Shown: in pieces, positions 7,352 through 15,855 of the stretch
How the letters are laid out: the number at the start of each line of letters is the position of its first letter
Position numbering within the stretch: position 1 is the stretch's first letter
Origin: a virus
Virus record (IMG/VR): IMGVR_UViG_3300024423_000004
Coordinates: 1 to 51,760 of that record
DNA length: 51,760 nucleotides
Direction: 5' to 3' (one strand)
Translations under genes and position numbers: made by a program
The notes under the pieces: model-generated
The model's input: the letters and a program-made list of their open reading frames with translations, nothing else
Told to the model about the DNA's origin: nothing
The model's database searches: none

Positions 7352-8335
7352 ATGAGTAATGTTGAATTGAATAAACGTCAAATAAAGTTTCATTTTCACC
7401 CTCACCAATACGATGAAAAAAACCACACATTAGAAAAAGCTTTAGATGGAGATAAAAAAAGAAGGTATCTTTGTGGATCATCTTCAGGCTTAAAGATTGA
7501 TGGCCATGGAGAAAGAATGACTCAAAAGGCTATAGATTCTTTTATGAAGCAAGCCAATGCAGGGGATATTTTACTTTATACTGATGTACATGGAATAAAA
7601 GCAACTGAAGATATAGGGATTTTAACAAAAGCTGAGATTTTGTCTAATGGAGATTGGTATACAGAATATAGACTTTATGATGAACAAGATGGTGTTGGTC
7701 AGATAAAGAAAGAAACAATTGATACAATTTGGAAACAAATAAATGGTTTTCCCCCTTATAAAAATCCTAGACAAAAAGGTTTTAGTGTAGAAGGTTTCAT
7801 TCCAGATACAGCAATCCTTAATAATGGACTTGAAAGAAAAGCAATTGATGATGTGGATTTAGATGGTGTATTGTTAGTACCTCGTCCAGCTTATCAAGAT
7901 TCAGTGGCAACGGCAATTATGAAGGCTTTAGGAGAAACAACTCCAGAGAGAACACAATCACTTCAAAAATCATTACAGATTCAAGTAAAAGAAAAAGATA
8001 TTAATGACGCTTATTATAAATATAAGTGGGACTTTACGGATGCTCTTGAAAGAACAATAGAGCAAATTATGGTTAAGAAGAATAATAATAAAAAAGATGA
8101 ATTAAATATTGTATTCAAGGAATATGGACAACTCATGTCGGATTTAGTAATAAAATCTGAATCCGTATTTAGTGTTGATTCTATAGATAACTATTTTCGA
8201 GAAAGCGATTTTTCGGATAAAGAGACACCTGAAGGTGAATCAAAAGAGACTAAAACATCCTCCAGATTGGAAATGTATAAGTCATTATTAAAAGAAATCA
8301 CAATATTAAGAAAATCAATGGAGGAACAAAAGTAA
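7352..8335 (+). CDS. Prohead serine protease, XkdF/S78-like
   Basis: Expected to mature the capsid by cleaving the scaffold and capsid N-termini. The start of the domain, YLCGSSSGLKIDGHGERMT, is typical of XkdF-like prohead proteases. The probable catalytic residues are His in LYTDVHGIKA and Ser in QKGFSVEGFI. A VLLVPRPAYQDS segment and a Lys-rich coiled C-terminal tail follow. Gene order protease, scaffold, capsid supports it. 327 aa; ends sharing a base with the next start (TAATG). Confidence 0.8.
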   Translation: MSNVELNKRQIKFHFHPHQYDEKNHTLEKALDGDKKRRYLCGSSSGLKIDGHGERMTQKAIDSFMKQANAGDILLYTDVHGIKATEDIGILTKAEILSNGDWYTEYRLYDEQDGVGQIKKETIDTIWKQINGFPPYKNPRQKGFSVEGFIPDTAILNNGLERKAIDDVDLDGVLLVPRPAYQDSVATAIMKALGETTPERTQSLQKSLQIQVKEKDINDAYYKYKWDFTDALERTIEQIMVKKNNNKKDELNIVFKEYGQLMSDLVIKSESVFSVDSIDNYFRESDFSDKETPEGESKETKTSSRLEMYKSLLKEITILRKSMEEQK

Positions 8336-9054
8336 TGGGAAAAAATGTGAACAAGGCATTATCACCAGAAGAGCTAACAGCTCTAAGTAATATTCAGTCT
8401 ATAATTAGTGAATTAGTACAAATGTCCGGAGGAGTAGAAGCTCCAATGGAAGAAGAAGTAATGATGGCGGAGAATGAAGCTCCACCCAAAGAAGTACAAG
8501 AAAAAATTGATGAAGAAGATGAAGATTCAGTAAATAAAGGTATTATTACTACACCTTCTGATTCTGCTACTGCATCGGATGATGCTGTAGAGAGAATGGA
8601 AGAAGTTCAAACGGAACTAACTGAAGAGAATGTAAATGAAGTTGCTAAGGCACTTAACGTACTTGCTTCTCTTCAAACAAAGAAAAAAGCAGTGAAAAAG
8701 TCTGCTAATCAATTGATTTTAGAAGAAATTGGCAAAGTTGCCGGTATTCAAAAATCAAATCAAGAACAAATTCAGGAGGTCCAAAAAGCTCTTTTTAGTG
8801 TAATTGAAGGTATGGGAATTACAAAGCAATTTGAAATAGCTCAAAAATCACAAATTGGTAATCCACAAGTTGGACAAGATGTGCAAAATGAGCAAATGCT
8901 TCAACATATTAAAAAAGCTTTAGGGTCTTCTGATAATATTCAAAAGGAACAAAACAAATTTCTTTCTAATGGGGAAATAGCACGTAAAAATTTAAAAGAT
9001 CGTCAAGTCTTAACTGGTATTTTAGGACAAAGAAATTCAAGAAGATTTGGATAA
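8335..9054 (+). CDS. Capsid scaffold-like protein
   Basis: The 239-residue product is acidic in its first half and coiled and Gln/Lys-rich in its second half, with no globular domain. This composition and the place between prohead protease and major capsid gene are those of a scaffolding protein that is removed during maturation. A central stretch EEDEDSVNKGIIT resembles a linker. The C-terminal RKNLKDRQVL and RRFG end is basic, as capsid-binding ends of scaffolds often are. Confidence 0.7.
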   Translation: MGKNVNKALSPEELTALSNIQSIISELVQMSGGVEAPMEEEVMMAENEAPPKEVQEKIDEEDEDSVNKGIITTPSDSATASDDAVERMEEVQTELTEENVNEVAKALNVLASLQTKKKAVKKSANQLILEEIGKVAGIQKSNQEQIQEVQKALFSVIEGMGITKQFEIAQKSQIGNPQVGQDVQNEQMLQHIKKALGSSDNIQKEQNKFLSNGEIARKNLKDRQVLTGILGQRNSRRFG

Positions 9055-9069
9055 AGGAGAATAAAAATT

Positions 9070-10491
9070 ATGAATAATATGAGAGAATTAAATAAATTCA
9101 TGGATCAAAATCAGGATTTAATATCAAAGGCCCTTACTACAGCAAGTGGTGTTGGTGGTGCTTTAATTCCTGAAAATCTTGAGAAAATAATTACTGATAC
9201 GGTTATTAGACTTTCACCAGAATTGGCATTACTTGAAGCTAATGCTGAAAAAATTTCAGGAAAAACACATGAATTTAATAGAAAAACTAAAAATCCCACT
9301 CGTGGGGGAGCTATGGGTGAAAGTGCTACTACTGGTACTAGTAATTCAAAAACAACACGTCATACTGTTGAACTTAAAATAGTAAGACGTAAGGGTAAAG
9401 TAACGAATTTTCTAAATGATACTTCTGAAGAATATATTGATGCAGCAGCATATGAAATAGAGAATCATATACAATCACATGTTTCTGATTTAATCTATTA
9501 TATGCTTTATGGAAATGCCTTGGGTAATACTTGGGAATTTACTGGTCTTGATAACATGATTCTTACAAATAGAAATAATCAAGCAGAGGGTGGAGCTGTA
9601 CCAACAAGTTTATCAGTACTTGATTCTATGATTTCTAAATCTAATAGAAAAGGTGGAGCTAAACATAGACGTGTATTTGGCATGACTCCTGAAATGCTTG
9701 ATAAATTTTCATCCTTACTTACTAATGTAAGACTTAATCAAGGAGTTGGTGGAGATGGTCTTACTCAAGTTGAAGTAGGCGGTGGATGGCGATTAAATGC
9801 ATATCGTGATATTCCAATTATTGAGACTACAGCATGTGGTCCAATTGAGAAACTTACATCAACATTAACAGTAACTGATGTTGACGGAATTACCGGTGGT
9901 GCTTTAAGTGATGGTACTTATTACATACGTGTTGCCCCTATGACTTATGAGGGAGAACAAGAAGCAAGTGATGAAGAAACCGTTGTTGTAAATGGTGGTA
10001 CAGCTACACAATCTATTAGAATTAATCTTGATGCAGTTCACACTACAGATGGCGAGGATTCTCCTTTAGCATATAAAATTTATGCTTCTGATACTTCTGG
10101 AGATACAAAACTTGTAAGATATTATTCAGCATTCACTTATGATAGTGAAGGTGCTGTTACTGGAGACAATGGAACAGGAACTGATTACCTTTATGTTCAT
10201 TCAATGACTGCAGGTTCAGAAATAGCTACTGGATTACAGAATGATAGACCTCTTGTAGCAACTGGTGGTGTGAGACCAGAAGTTATTTATCTTTGGGATC
10301 TTGATCCAATTCAAGGACTTGGAAAGCTTCCCTACACTAATAGAGGTGGTAGTGCATTTGGTGGATTAGTTACTACAAAAGATTTAGCTGAAACTGATGA
10401 CTTTATTAGTTTTTTAATTAAATCTTATACAGCATTAACTCCTTCATTTGAAAAGACTTCAGTTTGGGAACGTGGTTACAGGACTGCTTAA
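9070..10491 (+). CDS. Major capsid protein (HK97 fold) with inserted beta domain
   Basis: The N-terminal ~260 residues carry HK97-type capsid features: an N-arm with TTASGVGGALIPENL, an E-loop region with FNRKTKNPTRGGAM and a spine region around RVFGMTPEMLDKF, plus the A-domain end FGGLVTTKDLAETDDF at the C-terminus. Between about residues 260 and 400 is an insertion of Ig/fibronectin character (GGALSDGTYYIRVAPMTYEG; IRINLDAVHT; YKIYASDTSGD) that probably projects from the capsid surface. Good ribosome site (AAGGAGA). The stop overlaps the next start (TAATG at 10491). Confidence 0.87.
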   Translation: MNNMRELNKFMDQNQDLISKALTTASGVGGALIPENLEKIITDTVIRLSPELALLEANAEKISGKTHEFNRKTKNPTRGGAMGESATTGTSNSKTTRHTVELKIVRRKGKVTNFLNDTSEEYIDAAAYEIENHIQSHVSDLIYYMLYGNALGNTWEFTGLDNMILTNRNNQAEGGAVPTSLSVLDSMISKSNRKGGAKHRRVFGMTPEMLDKFSSLLTNVRLNQGVGGDGLTQVEVGGGWRLNAYRDIPIIETTACGPIEKLTSTLTVTDVDGITGGALSDGTYYIRVAPMTYEGEQEASDEETVVVNGGTATQSIRINLDAVHTTDGEDSPLAYKIYASDTSGDTKLVRYYSAFTYDSEGAVTGDNGTGTDYLYVHSMTAGSEIATGLQNDRPLVATGGVRPEVIYLWDLDPIQGLGKLPYTNRGGSAFGGLVTTKDLAETDDFISFLIKSYTALTPSFEKTSVWERGYRTA

Positions 10492-10814
10492 TGCCAGTTT
10501 TAACCGAAGAAGAATATAAAAAGCTTGAAAAGGAAAAGAAGGGCCAACAGTTAAGCCCTTCCTTTTTAAAGCCCAAAGAAAAAAAACAAGTAGAGAGGAA
10601 ATTTATATATTTCCTATTCCATCCAGAGAACCCAAAAGAAAAATATTTGGAATTTGATGATGAAGTAGAAATAGAAAATAAAAAATACAAAAGACATTGT
10701 AAAAATGGAATTGTAAAAACTAGTGAAAAAGAATTAGTAGATCACCTCATAAAAAGAGGATATGAATTATTGGATAAAATAGAGGAGGATAATCCGAATG
10801 AGAAAATCAACTGA
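10491..10814 (+). CDS. Hypothetical protein after capsid gene (107 aa)
   Basis: The ATG shares a base with the capsid stop, so I use 10491 rather than an upstream start inside the capsid gene. The product is Lys/Glu-rich. A middle segment FIYFLFHPENPKEKYLEFDDEVE followed by HCKNGIVKTSEKELVDHLIKRGYELL resembles short head-region proteins with a compact beta-alpha fold in other phages. A capsid accessory or decoration role is possible but unproven. Confidence 0.7.
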   Translation: MPVLTEEEYKKLEKEKKGQQLSPSFLKPKEKKQVERKFIYFLFHPENPKEKYLEFDDEVEIENKKYKRHCKNGIVKTSEKELVDHLIKRGYELLDKIEEDNPNEKIN

Positions 10815-11724
10815 AGACGCAATAAACAACTTAAGTCCTGGCAATCAAGTCCATAGAATTGGAACTGAAATAAGAAGAGCTGGAGCAGCAAGTACAAGAA
10901 ATCCAGAATATTATTATTATGTAGATTCAAATTCACTTGGTGGAGATGGAACAAGTTGGGACACAGCATTTTCTACAATTACTGAAGGAATTGCAAAACT
11001 TAATACTTTAGATGGAAAAGGGGCAACTTTATTTGTGGCACCTGGATTCTATATCGAATTAGCAGGAATTGAACTTACAGCAGCAGATTGCGCAATAATT
11101 GGGAATGGTTTGAATGAAGACACTGTTTTATTTGGATCAGGGACAGCCGGAGCAGTGGCAGCAGCTACAGCGGATTTGTTGACAATCAAAGGTGGAAATA
11201 ATCTTATAGATGGATTATCTTTTTATAATCATTCAGCTTCTTACTCATCAATTCTTTTTGATGATACAGGTGGTGGTTATGCAGGTAGTTTTAATACAAT
11301 AAAAAATTGTTTTTTTTCACCTCAAGCTCAAGACGGTGTACAGTATTGTATTGAATTTGATGGTGGAAATGCAAATACTATTGAAGGTAATATTTTCTAT
11401 GGTGCAGCTACAGCAGCAATATACCTTGAAGGAAATGAAGGCAATCCTGTAAGAAATATTATCCGCAATAATCATTTTGTCGGAACTAATGTTGGTATTC
11501 AGGTACAATCTGCAAATTATAATACTATAGTTCAAGATAACTGGTTTAGTGCAGGATCACAATCTGGTGAAACTATGACTAATGCGATTGTAATTGATGC
11601 TGCGATGAATGCAGGAAGTATTACTTTTGCAAGGAATTTTTTTGAACAAAGTGCAGCAAATGACATATCCGATTCTAAGACTGGTGGTTCAGTTTTTGAA
11701 ATGGATAATTCAAACGGAGCATAA
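10798..11724 (+). CDS. Right-handed beta-helix (pectin-lyase-like) virion protein
   Basis: After a short basic N-terminus the sequence opens with YYVDSNSLGGDGTSWDTAF, the usual entry to a pectin-lyase-type beta-helix. Repeated coil motifs follow, with Asn ladders: IIGNG, NTIKNCFF, NTIEGNIFYG, NIIRNNHFVG, NTIVQDNWF. Such folds occur in tailspikes and depolymerases and also in non-enzymatic fibres. At 308 aa there is no obvious head-binding domain. Its place just after capsid genes, not in the tail-fibre cluster, suggests a capsid or neck appendage. Enzymatic activity cannot be judged. Confidence 0.75.
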   Translation: MRKSTEDAINNLSPGNQVHRIGTEIRRAGAASTRNPEYYYYVDSNSLGGDGTSWDTAFSTITEGIAKLNTLDGKGATLFVAPGFYIELAGIELTAADCAIIGNGLNEDTVLFGSGTAGAVAAATADLLTIKGGNNLIDGLSFYNHSASYSSILFDDTGGGYAGSFNTIKNCFFSPQAQDGVQYCIEFDGGNANTIEGNIFYGAATAAIYLEGNEGNPVRNIIRNNHFVGTNVGIQVQSANYNTIVQDNWFSAGSQSGETMTNAIVIDAAMNAGSITFARNFFEQSAANDISDSKTGGSVFEMDNSNGA

Positions 11725-11727
11725 TAC

Positions 11728-12018
11728 ATGGGTACGGATAATATATTCGGGCATGATTCACAAGGACGACCAGTACCGGCACAAGTTGATTCGGCTGGTC
11801 GTCTTATTCATGTTAATGAGAATTTTATACAAAATATAGAAGAAGTAGATGCTAATAATACTTTTATAGGTAAGGCATTAATTGGAACTGGAGACAATGA
11901 AGCAAAATGGCAGATAATTAAAGTTATTGTCAATGGAGTAAATACAACTATTCGTTATGCTGATGGAAGTGTAGAATTTGACAAAGTATGGAATGATAGG
12001 ACAACTTATACTTATTAA
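11728..12018 (+). CDS. Small structural-region protein (96 aa)
   Basis: A beta-rich protein with an N-terminal GHDSQGRPVPAQVDSAGRL segment and a C-terminal half (WQIIKVIVNGVNTTIRYADG) suggesting a compact beta sheet. Small proteins with this pattern accompany fibre or decoration proteins in phage structural modules. It lies between the beta-helix gene and a long fibre-like gene. Not assigned to a named family. Confidence 0.7.
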   Translation: MGTDNIFGHDSQGRPVPAQVDSAGRLIHVNENFIQNIEEVDANNTFIGKALIGTGDNEAKWQIIKVIVNGVNTTIRYADGSVEFDKVWNDRTTYTY

Positions 12019-12027
12019 GGAAAAAAT

Positions 12028-13542
12028 ATGTCTATAAAGTATGATAAAATATTAGGTGTGATAAGGGAGAGTGATGCAGGAGGCACTGGAGCCAGTGTGA
12101 TAACTGGAACCGTTAACACTTACGCAGAACTTCCTGCAGCATCTAGTCAAACAGGTAGGTATTGGGCAGTCTTAACAAGTACGGGATTCCTATGGAATAG
12201 ACGTCGAGGATTATATAGATCAAATGGGACTATATGGGATAGGTTAAGCAATAACGTTTTTGTAGCAAGGACAGATGAAGCTAGTATATTAGATTGGAAC
12301 GATAATACTAAAGTAATAGATTTTGATGCATCTAATATTACTACTAGTAACACTAGAACAATTATAATGTCTGATAATAATGCAGAAATAGGACTGGTTC
12401 AGAAAGTTAGTTCTGATGTTCAACTGGTAACTAATGGAGACAATATAAATCTTAGAAATGGGGGATTAAAAGATACAGACGTAATAGTCCCCATTTCTTT
12501 AGGTGATTCTAATAATACAAATGTTGATTCAGACTTCAATAATAGTTCCTTGTTAGGTGTTATAAATGAAAACAAAACAACTTTTGAAGATACAAGAGAG
12601 CCGACAGGTTTTATTGATATAACTGAATCTACTATAAGTTGGTCAGATAGTACTCCAGATAGAACTTTTACAATAACGCCAGTAGGAATTAGTTTTTCAT
12701 TTTATCAAAAATCTAAAAAGTATACAAAGACAGGTGCAGAATCAATACAACTTACAGACACATTAGGGATGTGGGTAATTTATTATGATAATGGAACATT
12801 GAGTTCTATAAATCAACCAACAAATTCTCAGTTAGAAGACATATACCTAAATAAGATATTAGTTTCATATGTTTATTGGAATTCTACAACTAGCTTAGGA
12901 AAACTTTTTGAAGAGAGACATGGGTGTACAATGGATGGAAACACTCATCTGTACTTACATTTAAGTAAAAATTTAGCATATGCAAATGGGCTAGCTTTAA
13001 ATAATTTTGTAATTAGTTCCGGAGCTTTAGATACACATGCTCAATTTTCTGTAGATTCTGGGTTGGTTTTTGATGAAGATATTTCAATTACCACACCCAC
13101 TGTAGCTTCAACTGTAGGATTAGAAATATGGTATAAGTCAGGGTCCGATTGGACTTGGACTACAAATTCTGGATTTTCAGTGTTGACTACTGGAACTGGA
13201 CGTTTAGCATATAATGATAGTGGATCACAAACGGAAATCTCAAATTTAAATTTTGTTTTATGTCATGTATTTGCATGGAACAGTGAGACAAATAAGATAA
13301 TAGCTATACAAGGTCAGAATCAATATGGAACTGTAGGAAATGCCAGAGATGGTGCAGATACAGAAATCACAAGTTTAGATATGGAAGGTTTGCTTAGTCC
13401 AGAAATGAGACCAATAGGAACGGTCATATTTCAAACAGCAAATGGATATGGAAATGCAGTAAAGGGTCGGGTCAGGGATTATGATTCACCCATACTTTAT
13501 AAAGATTTTAGATTAGTTCCTTCAGGGAAATGGTTTTTATAG
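12028..13542 (+). CDS. Fibre-like structural protein (504 aa)
   Basis: A beta-rich, Ser/Thr/Asn-rich protein of the kind found in phage appendages. It begins with ADAGGTG-like glycine turns and TYAELPAASSQTGRYWAV followed by TGFLWNRRRGLYRSNGTIWDR, a motif frequent in fibre proteins. Later segments resemble carbohydrate-binding or jelly-roll modules. It is in the head-connector region, with the beta-helix gene upstream, so a neck or whisker fibre is as likely as a tail fibre. No catalytic motif seen. Confidence 0.7.
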   Translation: MSIKYDKILGVIRESDAGGTGASVITGTVNTYAELPAASSQTGRYWAVLTSTGFLWNRRRGLYRSNGTIWDRLSNNVFVARTDEASILDWNDNTKVIDFDASNITTSNTRTIIMSDNNAEIGLVQKVSSDVQLVTNGDNINLRNGGLKDTDVIVPISLGDSNNTNVDSDFNNSSLLGVINENKTTFEDTREPTGFIDITESTISWSDSTPDRTFTITPVGISFSFYQKSKKYTKTGAESIQLTDTLGMWVIYYDNGTLSSINQPTNSQLEDIYLNKILVSYVYWNSTTSLGKLFEERHGCTMDGNTHLYLHLSKNLAYANGLALNNFVISSGALDTHAQFSVDSGLVFDEDISITTPTVASTVGLEIWYKSGSDWTWTTNSGFSVLTTGTGRLAYNDSGSQTEISNLNFVLCHVFAWNSETNKIIAIQGQNQYGTVGNARDGADTEITSLDMEGLLSPEMRPIGTVIFQTANGYGNAVKGRVRDYDSPILYKDFRLVPSGKWFL

Positions 13543-13556
13543 GAGATAGATTAAAG

Positions 13557-14198
13557 ATGGAAATAATAAAGTGGATAAGCCAAACGGGATTAATGGGTGT
13601 AGGTGCTATTGCTGTATTTTTAGCATTTCAATATTTTTATGGAAAAATAAAAAAAATAAAAGTTGCTAATCCTTTAAATCATCCCTTTTTCAATACAATT
13701 TTATATAATAAGAATGTAAAACTTAAATCTATAAAATTGTATTCTAAAGGACATGGACATTGTGAGGGAAGAGATGCAGTATTTAAAGATATGCTCAATA
13801 TTAAATTTCAATTATGGCATGATCATACAAAACATGTGGTATCATTAGTAAGTACAAAATATACATATATATCAGATAGTGATTTTGAAGAGATTTGGAC
13901 TTCTGGGATGATGCAATGTGCAAAAGAATATGAAATGGAATGGATGCAATCTGAAATTCCTGAAATTGTTATAAATAAATTTAATGAATGGCATGGAAGT
14001 CATGCGGATATTTTATTCAATACATTAAAAAATATTTGTCATGGTAATTCGTTTAGCACCAAAGAAGAACAGACTAATGCTATATTGGAGCTTCAAAATG
14101 CACTTATTATTATAACAATGATTGATGCAGAAAAAACTCTTGGTAGTTTGAATGGAGATTTGACAGGAATTAAATATAAAGGAATAGTTTTGAAATAG
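13557..14198 (+). CDS. Membrane-anchored protein of unknown function (213 aa)
   Basis: With the ATG at 13557 (AGGAG 13541-13545 upstream) the protein has one N-terminal transmembrane helix, TGLMGVGAIAVFLAFQYFYG, then a basic KIKKIK boundary and a ~180-residue soluble domain rich in His, Trp and Cys (KGHGHCEGRD, FQLWHDHTKH). An earlier in-frame start at 13530 lies within the previous gene. A membrane anchor is odd between fibre and connector genes. It could act in the host membrane during infection. No family recognised. Confidence 0.7.
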   Translation: MEIIKWISQTGLMGVGAIAVFLAFQYFYGKIKKIKVANPLNHPFFNTILYNKNVKLKSIKLYSKGHGHCEGRDAVFKDMLNIKFQLWHDHTKHVVSLVSTKYTYISDSDFEEIWTSGMMQCAKEYEMEWMQSEIPEIVINKFNEWHGSHADILFNTLKNICHGNSFSTKEEQTNAILELQNALIIITMIDAEKTLGSLNGDLTGIKYKGIVLK

Positions 14199-14207
14199 GG
14201 GACTATT

Positions 14208-14834
14208 ATGGCAATAGCAACGGCATCTGAAGTAAGATCATTTTTAGAAGGTTATGAAGTTACAGATACACAATTATCAGATTCTTGGATACAAGCACGT
14301 ATTGACAATTTTGTACAACCTTGGGTAGAAAAAATTTTAAGAAGACCTTTAGAATCAGAAGAAGAAATAACTGAATATGTATCTGGAACTGGAAGAAATA
14401 CTTTGGTGCTTTCTAATAGAAATATAAATGAATTAATAAGAATAGAGTACGTTACTGGTGGTGATATTGATTCAAGTATTGGTATAACAGGTGTTGAACT
14501 TATTGCAGATGAAGGTGTTTTAAGGTCAATACAGAATATAAGTGAAGGTAGATATAATTCTGTTTTTGCTAAAGGCGAAAGAAATATAAAAGTAACTTAT
14601 AAAGTTGGATATACTTCTGCTCCTGCTGATATTAAAGAAGCTATCATTTATTTGAGTGCTGAACAAATACTTGGATTTATTGGTGCTAGAACGGGTGGAG
14701 GATCTCTTAATGTAGAAGGTTTTGGCCGGAGTTATGGATCACGTGGAAAATATCAGGATATTAGAAATGATTTGACAAGACAAGCTATGGCTATATTAAA
14801 ACAATATATGACTAGTGTGGTAGGTAATATATGA
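14208..14834 (+). CDS. Head-tail connector (gp6-like adaptor)
   Basis: The N-terminus ATASEVRSFLEGYEVTDTQL, followed by helices ending WVEKILRRPL, and a beta section with FVLSNRNINEL-type strands, fit the head-tail connector family exemplified by HK97 gp6, SPP1 gp15 and YqbG. These form a ring below the portal. The last third (SAPADIKEAIIYLSAEQIL) is the usual C-terminal helix. Length 208 aa is on the long side. It overlaps the next connector gene by 4 nt. Confidence 0.8.
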   Translation: MAIATASEVRSFLEGYEVTDTQLSDSWIQARIDNFVQPWVEKILRRPLESEEEITEYVSGTGRNTLVLSNRNINELIRIEYVTGGDIDSSIGITGVELIADEGVLRSIQNISEGRYNSVFAKGERNIKVTYKVGYTSAPADIKEAIIYLSAEQILGFIGARTGGGSLNVEGFGRSYGSRGKYQDIRNDLTRQAMAILKQYMTSVVGNI

Positions 14835-15253
14835 CAATTCCAATTGGTGTTGAACTTGAAGCTCAAAATGCAATACAAGACGCAAAAGATATCATTGATG
14901 AACGTGGTAATGATATAATTGTACAAACTACAAATGAAGCAAATGTTGAAAGAGATATTTACGGGGCGATAAAAAAAAGAACAACAACAAATTATACATG
15001 GCATGCCTATCCTGTTACGTTTAGTCCGACAAAAGATCAATTAGAAGAAGCAGGAATAAAAGAAAACGTTGACGTTTTAGTTGTAACGGCCATTAAAGAT
15101 TGGACAGACAATAGTTTAGATTATAAATCAGTTGATAATACACGATGGGAAATAATTTTGAATGGAGAAACATATACGATTAGTCATAAAAATCAAATAA
15201 ATATGTTTAGCCATTATTATTTAAATATTGTTTTAGGATTGTTTAAAAAATGA
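14831..15253 (+). CDS. Head closure / head-tail adaptor protein
   Basis: A 140-residue beta-barrel-type protein in the position of the head-closure protein (SPP1 gp16-like). The pattern RDIYGAIKKRTTTNYTWHAYPVTFSP, then DVLVVTAIKDW, then INGE-like turn GETYTI, fits this class. It would plug the portal channel after packaging. Its ends overlap both neighbours by 4 nt, indicating tight coupling in the connector operon. Confidence 0.7.
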   Translation: MTIPIGVELEAQNAIQDAKDIIDERGNDIIVQTTNEANVERDIYGAIKKRTTTNYTWHAYPVTFSPTKDQLEEAGIKENVDVLVVTAIKDWTDNSLDYKSVDNTRWEIILNGETYTISHKNQINMFSHYYLNIVLGLFKK

Positions 15254-15855
15254 CAATAAAGGCGAAATTTTCTAATTCATATAAAGCAAAACAAATGAGA
15301 ATTAAGAGATTGCCTAAATTATTAAAAAGTGTTGTATCAGGAGCGACAAAAAAAGATTTACTCGGAATGAAAAAAATATTCCATGATGGGATTAAAGATA
15401 ATAGATTAGGATTGGATGCTTTAGCAGAAAGCACAATAAGATCAAAAAAGGCAAAAGGATATCCAAAAGCAAAGTCACCTTTATATGGAGCAGGAGACAC
15501 GGAAGGTGATAGAAGTTACGCAAATATGCTATTAATTGCAAAAGTTAAAAATGGGTGGAAATTAAGGCCTAGTACACGAAAACATCATTCAGGTAATGTG
15601 ACATTAAAAGATTTATTTATGATACATGAGCATGGTGCTTTGATAAAGAAAAAGACAAAAAATGGAAAGGCAAGTTTAATAAGAATACCGCCTAGACCGG
15701 CTTTTTTAATAGCATATAAAAGATGGTTAGGTCAGAGAAAGAAAAGCCAAAAAGAAACATCTTTAGAGGTTAAGGCAGCAATAAGAGAATTTATCAATAC
15801 TGGTAGTAAAAAGAAATTGAAAGTTTTACAGGATTACGAGAAAAGGGAAAAATGA
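15250..15855 (+). CDS. Virion morphogenesis protein (Mu gpG-like tail completion)
   Basis: The 201-residue basic protein carries the conserved C-terminal motif of phage virion-morphogenesis proteins: a FMIHEHGALI segment followed by RIPPRPAFLIA. Before it, an N-terminal helical region and SPLYGAGD resemble the family's LxxTGxL motif. In Mu and P2 relatives these proteins complete the tail or head-tail junction. Position after connector genes fits. Confidence 0.8.
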   Translation: MTIKAKFSNSYKAKQMRIKRLPKLLKSVVSGATKKDLLGMKKIFHDGIKDNRLGLDALAESTIRSKKAKGYPKAKSPLYGAGDTEGDRSYANMLLIAKVKNGWKLRPSTRKHHSGNVTLKDLFMIHEHGALIKKKTKNGKASLIRIPPRPAFLIAYKRWLGQRKKSQKETSLEVKAAIREFINTGSKKKLKVLQDYEKREK

